From: Methylomarinum sp964442675
GTDB taxonomy: Bacteria; Pseudomonadota; Gammaproteobacteria; Methylococcales; Methylomonadaceae
DNA length: 13,881 bases
Assembly (NCBI GenBank): GCA_964442675.1
Contig: CAYUAE010000046.1
Location: 1-13,881, forward strand
Reading direction: 5' to 3'
Shown: positions 1 to 6,413 of the stretch, in pieces
How the letters are laid out: every line of letters starts with the position of its first letter
Numbering within the stretch: position 1 is the first letter of the stretch
Notes under the pieces: generated by a model
Databases searched by the model: none
Seen by the model: only the letters and a program-made list of their open reading frames with translations
Told to the model about the DNA's origin: nothing
Program-made: the position numbers and the translations under genes

Positions 1-27
1 AATACTATAGTGCCTATTGCCTTGTAT

Positions 28-822
28 TTAAAGTATTTTTAATGCGTTTGCCCTGATGCCCTGATCTGTTTTAATATCGGTATTTTTCAGAAAAGCTATA
101 TTCGGTCGCACACCGGTTGCCGACACCAGTAAATCGGCTGGAATTGTACTTTGACCGGCTAATTTGATTGATAAAGGAGATGTTTGGCCGACTTCAACGG
201 CCTCAACCCGGGTTGAAGTCAACACCCGAATCCCTTTATCAATACACCAGCGCTTGATCAGCTTGCCCGCCTTTTCATTCATCATCCGCGGCACCATGCG
301 ATCGCCTTGCTCAACCACGGTCAGTTCAGCACCTCGTTTGACCAGGGCCTCCAGAATAATACAACCGATAAACCCCGCGCCCATCAAAACAACTTTGGCG
401 CCAGGCTTGATTTTTGCGGCAATCTGGCGGGCATCGGCCAGCGTCCAGCAGTGGTTGACACAAGGCAAGTCCATCCCTGTAATCGGCGGTGTAACCGGAT
501 GGGAGCCTGTGGCGATTAACAGTTTGTCATAGCTTAAAATCTTGTCGTTCTGTAAATGGATCTGCTTTTGTGCGCTATCCAGTTCAATGACATGATCATG
601 GCATAAGTCGATCGCCAGGCGCTGGTAATGATCGCCTGCTTTACGCAGATAAGTGCCTTTCTCTTCGATATTCTGCATTAACAGATAAGGAATCGCCATT
701 CTGGAATACGGCGGCTCTGGCTCATCGCCAATCAGTGTAATCGCACTGTTTTTGTCGTATTTGCGCAAGGTTTCGGCGGCAATCACGCCGGCAGGGCCGG
801 CGCCAATAATCACATAATGCAT
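28..822 (-). CDS. FAD/NAD-binding oxidoreductase, AorC-like subunit of aldehyde oxidoreductase, C-terminally truncated
   Basis: Pyridine nucleotide-disulfide oxidoreductase family protein, probably the subunit that passes electrons between the tungsten aldehyde oxidoreductase encoded just upstream and NAD(P). The first Rossmann motif GAGPAG (residues 7-12) binds FAD. LIATGSHP (102-109) is the usual strand-end motif. GAGFIG (148-153) is the second dinucleotide site for NAD(P)H, and ATGVRPN (235-241) is the conserved segment after it. The ATG at 822 lies 2 nt after the catalytic subunit's stop, so translation is probably coupled. The protein is only 264 aa, whereas relatives are usually about 400 or more. 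It ends directly after GIRANA with LKIL and a stop, lacking the second FAD motif (normally ...YAAGD) and the C-terminal dimerisation domain. Reading the last 42 bases in the other two frames does not restore the family sequence. It is probably a truncated or disrupted gene whose activity is doubtful, but the family call is secure. Confidence 0.85.
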   Translation of the reverse strand: MHYVIIGAGPAGVIAAETLRKYDKNSAITLIGDEPEPPYSRMAIPYLLMQNIEEKGTYLRKAGDHYQRLAIDLCHDHVIELDSAQKQIHLQNDKILSYDKLLIATGSHPVTPPITGMDLPCVNHCWTLADARQIAAKIKPGAKVVLMGAGFIGCIILEALVKRGAELTVVEQGDRMVPRMMNEKAGKLIKRWCIDKGIRVLTSTRVEAVEVGQTSPLSIKLAGQSTIPADLLVSATGVRPNIAFLKNTDIKTDQGIRANALKIL

Positions 823-824
823 GA

Positions 825-2678
825 TTACACCAACCCTAAGCGCTGCAATGTTTTCTGCTCTGGCACACCATCGGCTGTCCAGCCTCTTAATTGATAGTAT
901 TCGGGCAACATTTTGCCCAACTCATTGACCTTTCCCTTAGCAGGGCCGGTTTTGGCCGCTTCTTTCAACAACCGCTTAGGGAGCGTATCGTCTTCACCTG
1001 TCAGGCCGGCATCCAGATTGAACTGCCGCTCAAGATTCCAAATGCGCTCACCCACTTCCAATAGTTTTTCAGTCGTCCAGTCACCCTGACAGGCAGCATC
1101 AAGCTGAGGCGCGATGTCATCTAAGGTCCAGGCAAAGGTGGTAAATACACACAAACCGGACGAATCAACCGCGGCGGTGACATCCTGAAACGCTTTGACT
1201 AACTCTGGCTTGCCTTCTGTCGTTAACGGGTCAGTCTTTTCCGGCACGCCCAAAACTTCCGATGACACGGTGTAACCACGCAGGTGACACGCGCCCCGGT
1301 TTGAGGTGGCATAGCTCAACCCCATGCCTTGAATACCGCGAGGATCGTAGGCCGGAAACTCCTGGCCTTTGACGGTCATGGACAAGTCAGGGCTGCCATA
1401 TTTTTCGCACAGACGTTTGGAGCCCAGGCCTAAGTCCTTACCAAAGCCTTCGCCTTTTGCCGTCAGCTCTACCATTTTGACCAGGGCTTTTGCATTGCCA
1501 AACTTCAATTCGATACCGCCGGTCTGTGCTTTACTGATCAGGCCTTGCTCATACATTTCCATGGCCGCCGCCAGCGTCGAGCCAAATGAAATGGGGTCAA
1601 AGCCATCTTCATTACAAATAAAGTTGGCATAGGTTAAAGCATCGAGATCATCAATGCCTAAATCTGACCCCAAAGCCCAGGCGGCTTCATATTCCAGACC
1701 GCCAGAGGCATGCCAGTATTCCGGCTTGTTTTGAATGGAAAAATGCCCCTTGTCGATGGTGGAAATCCGGCCACAGGCGATGGTGCAGCCAAAACAGGCC
1801 GCGTTGGTGGTCAGATTGGCTTTATTGTCGGACGCGCGGATTTGATGCATGGCCTCGCCGGAAATACGCTCGGCACCTTCAAATTGCACGTCACGCATAT
1901 TACGGGTTGGCATAGCACCGATTTCATTGATGACATTCATTAACACCTGAGTCCCGTAAGTTGGCAGGCCCTCATGGGTAATCGTGTTGCCGGCCAGCAC
2001 TTGTTTGGCCTGATGGGTAGCGTCGAGAAATCTGGGAAAGTCTTTGATGTTTCTGACACCTTTTGTGCCTCTGACAGCAACGGCCTTTAGATTTTTTGAC
2101 GCCATGACGGTACCAACACCAGAGCGACCGGCAGCGCGATGTAAATCGTTAATGACGCCGGCATACAGGCATTGTTGTTCTGCCGAACGGCCTATACAAG
2201 CAACTCTGAGTAGTGGATCCTGATGTTTTTGATGCAGCATTTCGTCGGTTTTCCAGACGCTGTTGCCCCATAAATCATCGGCAGGCAAAATCTTGACATC
2301 ATCATTTTCAATATATAAATAAACTGGCGAATCGGCCCTGCCTTCAAAAATAATCATGTCCCAACCGGCATTTTTGATCTCCGCACCGATAAAGCCACCG
2401 GAATTAGAGCAGGCAATGGCGGAGGTCAAGGGGCTTTTAGTCACGATTGAATAACGCCCGCCGGTTGCCGCCATCGTGCCGGTCAAAGGGCCGGTAATCA
2501 TGATCAGTTTGTTTTCAGGCGACAACGGCTCGACTTTAGGGTCGATTTCTTCGCTCAGATATTTACTGCCCAATCCGCGCTGTCCTAAATATTGATTTGC
2601 CCATTCCATATTGAGCGGCTCGACAGCGGTGGTTCTATGAGTCAAATTAACGCGCAAAACTTTTTCGGTCCAGGCCAT
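825..2678 (-). CDS. Tungsten-dependent aldehyde:ferredoxin oxidoreductase catalytic subunit (AorB-like)
   Basis: Catalytic subunit of the AOR family, which oxidises aldehydes to carboxylic acids (or runs in reverse) using a tungsto-bis-pterin and a [4Fe-4S] cluster in the cytoplasm. The 617-aa length is typical. The N-terminus (MAWTEKVLRVNLT) and the GPLTGTMAATGGRY and SGGFIGAE segments are characteristic of the AOR pterin-binding domain. The cluster ligands are visible as C295-x2-C298-x3-C302 (CFGCTIAC) plus the distant C510 in SSGLCVF. I chose the ATG at 2678 because AAGGAG (complement of 2686-2691) lies 7 nt before it and the sequence matches family N-termini. A longer reading from 2720 would overlap the upstream gene. 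Only 2 nt separate it from the FeS subunit before it and 2 nt from the FAD subunit after it. Substrate specificity cannot be read from the sequence. Confidence 0.95.
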   Translation of the reverse strand: MAWTEKVLRVNLTHRTTAVEPLNMEWANQYLGQRGLGSKYLSEEIDPKVEPLSPENKLIMITGPLTGTMAATGGRYSIVTKSPLTSAIACSNSGGFIGAEIKNAGWDMIIFEGRADSPVYLYIENDDVKILPADDLWGNSVWKTDEMLHQKHQDPLLRVACIGRSAEQQCLYAGVINDLHRAAGRSGVGTVMASKNLKAVAVRGTKGVRNIKDFPRFLDATHQAKQVLAGNTITHEGLPTYGTQVLMNVINEIGAMPTRNMRDVQFEGAERISGEAMHQIRASDNKANLTTNAACFGCTIACGRISTIDKGHFSIQNKPEYWHASGGLEYEAAWALGSDLGIDDLDALTYANFICNEDGFDPISFGSTLAAAMEMYEQGLISKAQTGGIELKFGNAKALVKMVELTAKGEGFGKDLGLGSKRLCEKYGSPDLSMTVKGQEFPAYDPRGIQGMGLSYATSNRGACHLRGYTVSSEVLGVPEKTDPLTTEGKPELVKAFQDVTAAVDSSGLCVFTTFAWTLDDIAPQLDAACQGDWTTEKLLEVGERIWNLERQFNLDAGLTGEDDTLPKRLLKEAAKTGPAKGKVNELGKMLPEYYQLRGWTADGVPEQKTLQRLGLV

Positions 2679-2680
2679 GA

Positions 2681-3151
2681 TTATTCTCCTTGCGTCAGAT
2701 TGAGTTGAGCGTATTTCCACATTTTATCGTAACCTGTCTGTTCTGCATCGATATAGACAATAGCTTCGGTCGGACAGGCTTTAGCACAGGCTGGATCGCC
2801 ACCGCATAAATCACACTTATCGACCTTATGGGTGTCGGTATTGTAATTGATGGTACCGAACGGGCAGGAAATGGTACACACCTTACAGCCGACACACAGT
2901 GTCTCATTGACTTCCTTAGCGCCGGTGGCCACATTCGTGGTAATGGCTTCCACAGGACAGGCATGAAGACACCAGGCATCAGCACATTGCGTGCAGGTGT
3001 ATGGTGAAAAGCGCCCTAAATCATGGAAGGTAAAGACTTTGATGCGTGATTTAGCGGGATTGAATGCCCCTTCTTTTTCATACGAACACGCCATTTCGCA
3101 TTGCAGACAACCGGTACATTTATACGCATCGAGAAGTAAAGATTTTTGCAT
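2681..3151 (-). CDS. Four-cluster [4Fe-4S] ferredoxin-like electron-transfer subunit of AOR (AorA-like)
   Basis: A 156-aa polyferredoxin related to the HycB/DmsB-type iron-sulfur subunits. Sixteen cysteines fall into four groups: C12-C15-C18-C22, C53-C56-C61-C65, C86-C89-C92-C96 and C113-C116-C122-C126. This is enough for four [4Fe-4S] clusters forming an electron wire. Three of the four groups end in CP, as in bacterial ferredoxins. There is no signal peptide or Tat motif, so the protein should stay in the cytoplasm with the catalytic subunit. Position and size match the AorA subunit of NAD-linked aldehyde oxidoreductases, where it connects the tungsten subunit to the FAD subunit. The ATG at 3151 is preceded by an AGGATG-type ribosome-binding site. 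The stop lies 2 nt before the catalytic subunit's start, and a 20-nt gap separates the gene from the membrane protein upstream. Confidence 0.93.
   Translation of the reverse strand: MQKSLLLDAYKCTGCLQCEMACSYEKEGAFNPAKSRIKVFTFHDLGRFSPYTCTQCADAWCLHACPVEAITTNVATGAKEVNETLCVGCKVCTISCPFGTINYNTDTHKVDKCDLCGGDPACAKACPTEAIVYIDAEQTGYDKMWKYAQLNLTQGE
2686..2691 (-). promoter_or_regulatory. Ribosome-binding site of the AOR catalytic subunit
   Basis: AAGGAG on the minus strand, 7 nt before the ATG at 2678. It decides the start of the catalytic subunit and sits within the last codons of the preceding ferredoxin gene, consistent with one coupled transcript. Confidence 0.8.
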
Positions 3152-3171
3152 GATTCATCCTGTTAATTTTT

Positions 3172-3759
3172 CTATTTTTTGTTTTCTTCGAGTTCTTTTA
3201 GAAAATCACTTTTCCTTTTCAGGGTTGGAAAAATCAGTGTTTTTTCCAAATGGAACCCCAGCCAGATAATCGGAATCGATAACACCAGATCCAGCCCGAA
3301 CTGCCCGCCAAATACCACGCTCAATGCAGCCGTTCCAAACAGAAAGCCACCCACCAAATAATAATGTGTGCCTAACAGAATTCCCAGTAAAACCATAGTG
3401 TGTGCCAGGATGATATGAATACTCATAGCGGCACCTGAGGGACGAAGCATATCGGCATGCCACAGTAAAAAAATCAATAATACCGAAATCATGGCGCTGC
3501 CCCAGTACACCATTTCATAATGCAGCAATTCTTTATTTTTGACGCCGGTACTGATTTCCTTAGCTTTTTCACTGATCCAGGAGCAATATAAAAAAATTGG
3601 CGTGACACATAACCAATAAAACAAGGCTACACGCTCTGATACATCCACCAATAATTCACCGATAAAGACCAGCAAAATCAAACTGATAAAAATAACTTCA
3701 TTGATATAGATATAATGTAGAGCCTTATCCATGCTCCAGTCTTTATACAATTTTTTCAT
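3172..3759 (-). CDS. Six-helix integral membrane protein of unknown function, first gene of the AOR operon
   Basis: I do not recognise this 195-aa family. It is strongly hydrophobic, with about six membrane helices near residues 19-39, 43-60, 83-101, 110-130, 133-151 and 154-172, and a charged lysine/glutamate-rich C-terminal tail. Seven histidines occur (H15, H80, H101, H115, H120, H132, H170), several in or at the ends of helices, which would permit haem or quinone chemistry. No CxxCH or other cofactor motif is visible. The ATG at 3759 is preferred because GGAG lies 9 nt upstream. A GTG at 3774 would add five residues but has no better site. It leads the operon and ends 20 nt before the four-cluster ferredoxin gene, so a membrane link for the aldehyde oxidoreductase is a reasonable but unproven idea. 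Confidence 0.8.
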   Translation of the reverse strand: MKKLYKDWSMDKALHYIYINEVIFISLILLVFIGELLVDVSERVALFYWLCVTPIFLYCSWISEKAKEISTGVKNKELLHYEMVYWGSAMISVLLIFLLWHADMLRPSGAAMSIHIILAHTMVLLGILLGTHYYLVGGFLFGTAALSVVFGGQFGLDLVLSIPIIWLGFHLEKTLIFPTLKRKSDFLKELEENKK

Positions 3760-3899
3760 AACATCAAGCTCCACAAGGTTATTACTGCATATTAATCACC
3801 ACCATTTAAGCAAACTTCAACTAAAATAAGAAGTTAAGATTTTAGGTAACTACTCACGCCTTCAGAAACACTAGACGTAGGGTATTGATTTATCAGGCT

Positions 3900-3939
3900 T
3901 GTGCAACAAGGATGTTGCGCAGAGCTACATGGATGTATC
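3900..3939 (+). other. Two tandem GGA-loop hairpins resembling CsrA/RsmA binding sites
   Basis: Hairpin 1 is TGTGCAACA-AGGA-TGTTGCGCA (3900-3921), a 9-bp stem with one G-T pair. Hairpin 2 is centred on TACA-TGGA-TGTA (3926-3937), a 4-bp stem. Both carry GGA in the loop followed by TGT. Aligned to the published CsrA consensus RUACARGGAUGU, each matches 10 of 12 positions (CAACAAGGATGT and CTACATGGATGT). The structure is visible in the sequence. Binding by a CsrA protein is inferred, and it would require transcription of the plus strand through the element. Confidence 0.45.
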
Positions 3940-3947
3940 TACGCGTC

Positions 3948-3976
3948 CTGAAAAATCAATGCCCTACGCCTATAAA
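3948..3976 (+). promoter_or_regulatory. Possible sigma-70 promoter for the HDOD operon, inside the repeat's right arm
   Basis: CTGAAA (3948-3953, 4 of 6 to the -35 consensus) and TATAAA (3971-3976, 5 of 6 to the -10 consensus) are separated by exactly 17 bp. The distance to the HDOD start at 4027 would give a leader of about 44 nt. If this promoter is used, the two central hairpins would not be in that mRNA. Confidence 0.35.
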
Positions 3977-4026
3977 TGATTACCGTGCGAGTAGTTAAGA
4001 TTTCAGCTAATAGTATCGCTTAACAC

Positions 4027-4905
4027 ATGACGCCCAAAGAGCAACTCCAGAACAAACCCGGTATGGCAAAAAATCGATTATATCGAGATTGCTATAAATT
4101 TATGCAATCGGATAAATTGATACTGCCGACTATCCCTGACGTCGCCTTTAAAATTCGCCGCGCCATCAATGATGAAAAAGCCAATAACAGCAAGATTGCG
4201 AAAGTCGTTCAGATTGACCCCAGTATTACCGCACGTTTGATCAAAATCGCCAATAGTCCCTTATATCGCGGTCGCCGAAAAATTGAAAGCTGTCCGGAAG
4301 CCTTGACGCGTATTGGTCTTAGAGCATCACAAGACATTATTACCGCATTTGCCATAAAAGCCGTGTTCAGCGCAAAATCCCACTCCATTCGCCGTAAAAT
4401 GCAGTCGCTTTGGACCCATAGCAGCTATGTCGCCGCGATTAGCGCCGTATTAGCCCACAAGACACCGGGCTTTGATCCGGACCGTGCCATGCTGGCAGGC
4501 CTGGTACATGATATTGGCGTCGTGCCGATACTGGCTTATGCCGACAAAAATATCGATATTCTGGACAACCCGAAAGACCTTGCCGAAACCATTCGCGAAT
4601 TAAAAACTGAAATCGGACTCAAGATTATTCAGAAATGGGATTTTCCGGAAGATTTCAATGCTGTGATCAAACATTCTGAAAACTGGTATCGCGATGAACA
4701 GACAGAGCCGGATTACACCGATATCGTCATGATCTCTCAATTACACAGTTATATCGGTAAAGTGGATATCAAAAAAATGCCAAAAATGGACGAACTGCCC
4801 GCGTATAAAAAACTGGCAGCAGGTCAATTAGATGCCGATCAAAGCATCAATATTTTGGATCAAGCCAAGGATGAGATTGAACATATCCGGCAAATGCTGA
4901 ATTGA
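4027..4905 (+). CDS. HDOD domain signalling protein
   Basis: A 292-aa single-domain protein built on the HDOD fold, a relative of HD phosphohydrolases found in bacterial signalling proteins. Recognisable segments are LPTIPDVAFKIRRAI (about 33-48), the IDPSITARLIKIANSPLYR block (about 63-82), the IGLRASQDIITAFAIK region, and LVHDIG (159-164), a remnant of the HD motif. Most HDOD proteins lack full metal ligands and act through protein contacts rather than catalysis. No receiver or GGDEF domain is attached. The ATG at 4027 follows an in-frame stop at 4021-4023, and no good ribosome-binding site precedes it. A second methionine at 4063 (MAKNRLYRD) is a possible start. It is the first of five closely spaced genes, and the next starts 4 nt after its stop. 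Its specific role is unknown. Confidence 0.88.
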   Translation: MTPKEQLQNKPGMAKNRLYRDCYKFMQSDKLILPTIPDVAFKIRRAINDEKANNSKIAKVVQIDPSITARLIKIANSPLYRGRRKIESCPEALTRIGLRASQDIITAFAIKAVFSAKSHSIRRKMQSLWTHSSYVAAISAVLAHKTPGFDPDRAMLAGLVHDIGVVPILAYADKNIDILDNPKDLAETIRELKTEIGLKIIQKWDFPEDFNAVIKHSENWYRDEQTEPDYTDIVMISQLHSYIGKVDIKKMPKMDELPAYKKLAAGQLDADQSINILDQAKDEIEHIRQMLN

Positions 4906-4909
4906 TGCC

Positions 4910-6409
4910 ATGGATATTCAACAGGTTTTGACAGCTTACCTGAACCGGATTGATAAAACAGCGCCCGCCAGCCTGCTGAAAACCGGTCAAATTGTTGATG
5001 CCAAGGTTGTGGAATCTCAAAAAAACCAGGATGAGACGCTGATCAAGGTTCAACTACAGCAACGCATTCTGTCTCTAATAGCGGAAAAACCCGTACACAT
5101 CGATAAGGGCCAAACGCTGCGTTTGCAAGTCATCGCTCAGCAACCGGTTTTAACCTTTAAACAGGTCCCCCCTGCAACACGCGACAACACAAAATCACGC
5201 CGTCCTGTTCCCACGCCAAATAATGCCAAAATAGCTACCGTCGAATTCAAGCAAATACCCAGCGAAAAAATTACCCCGGCTTTAATTCAAACCTTAAATG
5301 CTGAAAAAACACCCCAACGCTCATCGTCAATAGCGTTGCGTTTTCAAATCGACCAGATCAGCGCAAAGACGGTCACCGGCAAACTGCTTCCAGTGCACGC
5401 AAAAGCCGCAGAAATACCGAAAAATAATGATACTGTGACCCTCGAACTCGACCAGATTGAAGGCCTGAAGAAACAGGCTGTCAAAAGCGGGCAACAGATC
5501 TTGCTGACATTCGATCCGAAAAGGCCTAAGCCTCTGCAATACCTCAAAACGCCTAAAGCAACACCACAGACCGATACACAACGCATTCAACACAGCATTC
5601 GTGAATATTTACCCAGACAGCAATCAGCGCCGGTTTTGCTGCAGGAATTGTCACATCAGATAAAGCATATCGAACAGCAAAAATCGGTTCCCGAACGACT
5701 CAAGCAAATTGCCCGGCAAATCTTGTTGCTGTTACCGAAACCTGCACAACTGAGCAACCCGGCCATTTTAAAACAACAGCTGCGTGACTCAGGAATTTAT
5801 CTGGAAAGCAAAGTCTTTGGCTCTCATTCGACACAGCCTGCCATCGACAATGACTTTAAACTCAAGTTATTACAACTGTCCGAACAAATCACGCGTCACC
5901 TGGAGGTGGACAAACCACAGCCTTTGGCCGAGCAGGATCGGGATTTGTTTCGACAGCTGCAACAAAAATCCAGCCAGGTTTTAGCCCGAATAATCATGGA
6001 TCAAATCAACTCCTTACCCAAAGAAGAAGGCAATAAACAGGTCTGGTTATTGGAACTGCCCTTTTTAAATCAAGGCAAGCCTGATAAAGTAAGACTGGAA
6101 ATTGAACAACAGGCCGAACAGGATAAAACCTCGGAAGATATGCAAAAATGGGCCGTCAATATTACCGTATCGCCACCGGGGCTTGGCACCGTCTATTGTC
6201 GCCTGAACTGTGTCGGCCAGGTTGTCAATACCCGTTTCTGGAGTGATCGCCCTGCAACGGCAGATAAAATCAGCCATTTTCTGGATATTTTAAAACAACA
6301 ACTGAATGCAAAAGGCGTAACCACCGGCATCATGACCGTGCAAGCTGGAAAACCCGATCACGTTGATCCAAGCCGCCAACCGCATCAGTTGATAAACGAA
6401 AAGGCATAG
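4910..6409 (+). CDS. FliK-like protein (flagellar hook-length control C-terminal domain)
   Basis: A 499-aa hydrophilic protein. The C-terminal stretch from about residue 378 to 490 (LLELPF...., then AVNITVSPPGLGTVYCRL, then TRFWSDRP) resembles the Flg_hook domain at the end of FliK, which in flagellar FliK switches export specificity when the hook reaches length. The N-terminal ~90 residues look like a small beta domain (TGQIVDAKVVES...LRLQVIAQQ). The middle is glutamine-, lysine- and proline-rich with many short repeats of Q and K, fitting an extended ruler-like linker. It has no signal peptide or membrane helix. It starts 4 nt after the HDOD stop without a clear ribosome-binding site, so coupling is likely. 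There are no flagellar genes around it, so a true hook-length role is uncertain. It could serve another secretion or signalling apparatus. Confidence 0.7.
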   Translation: MDIQQVLTAYLNRIDKTAPASLLKTGQIVDAKVVESQKNQDETLIKVQLQQRILSLIAEKPVHIDKGQTLRLQVIAQQPVLTFKQVPPATRDNTKSRRPVPTPNNAKIATVEFKQIPSEKITPALIQTLNAEKTPQRSSSIALRFQIDQISAKTVTGKLLPVHAKAAEIPKNNDTVTLELDQIEGLKKQAVKSGQQILLTFDPKRPKPLQYLKTPKATPQTDTQRIQHSIREYLPRQQSAPVLLQELSHQIKHIEQQKSVPERLKQIARQILLLLPKPAQLSNPAILKQQLRDSGIYLESKVFGSHSTQPAIDNDFKLKLLQLSEQITRHLEVDKPQPLAEQDRDLFRQLQQKSSQVLARIIMDQINSLPKEEGNKQVWLLELPFLNQGKPDKVRLEIEQQAEQDKTSEDMQKWAVNITVSPPGLGTVYCRLNCVGQVVNTRFWSDRPATADKISHFLDILKQQLNAKGVTTGIMTVQAGKPDHVDPSRQPHQLINEKA

Positions 6410-6413
6410 GCCC

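Larger units (their letters stand above)
3832..4010. repeat. Palindromic repeat element flanked by imperfect direct repeats (MITE- or REP-like)
   Basis: Nested structure in the gap between two divergent operons. An 18-bp direct repeat (AGTTAAGATTTTAGGTAA at 3832-3849 and AGTTAAGATTTCAGCTAA at 3993-4010, 16 of 18 identical) flanks the element. Outer inverted arms are AACTACTCACG (3848-3858) and CGTGCGAGTAGTT (3984-3996). Inner arms at 3877-3897 and 3947-3967 are complementary at 19 of 21 positions. The centre holds two small hairpins (separate entry). There is no open reading frame inside, so if it moves it must be non-autonomous. The flanking direct repeats could be a diverged target duplication or part of the element. 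No second copy was seen in this window. Confidence 0.75.

Noticed and set aside
164..532. Plus-strand open frame of 122 codons
   Set aside because: It lies wholly antisense to the FAD oxidoreductase gene, has no ribosome-binding site and shows no recognisable domain.
2695..2985. Second minus-strand frame inside the four-cluster ferredoxin gene
   Set aside because: It is a frame-shifted shadow of a gene whose real frame has sixteen ordered cysteines; its composition (M, P, R rich) is not protein-like.
3900..3939. CRISPR-like array or rho-independent terminator
   Set aside because: There are only two similar units with no spacers, and no T-run follows the hairpins on either strand, so neither interpretation fits.
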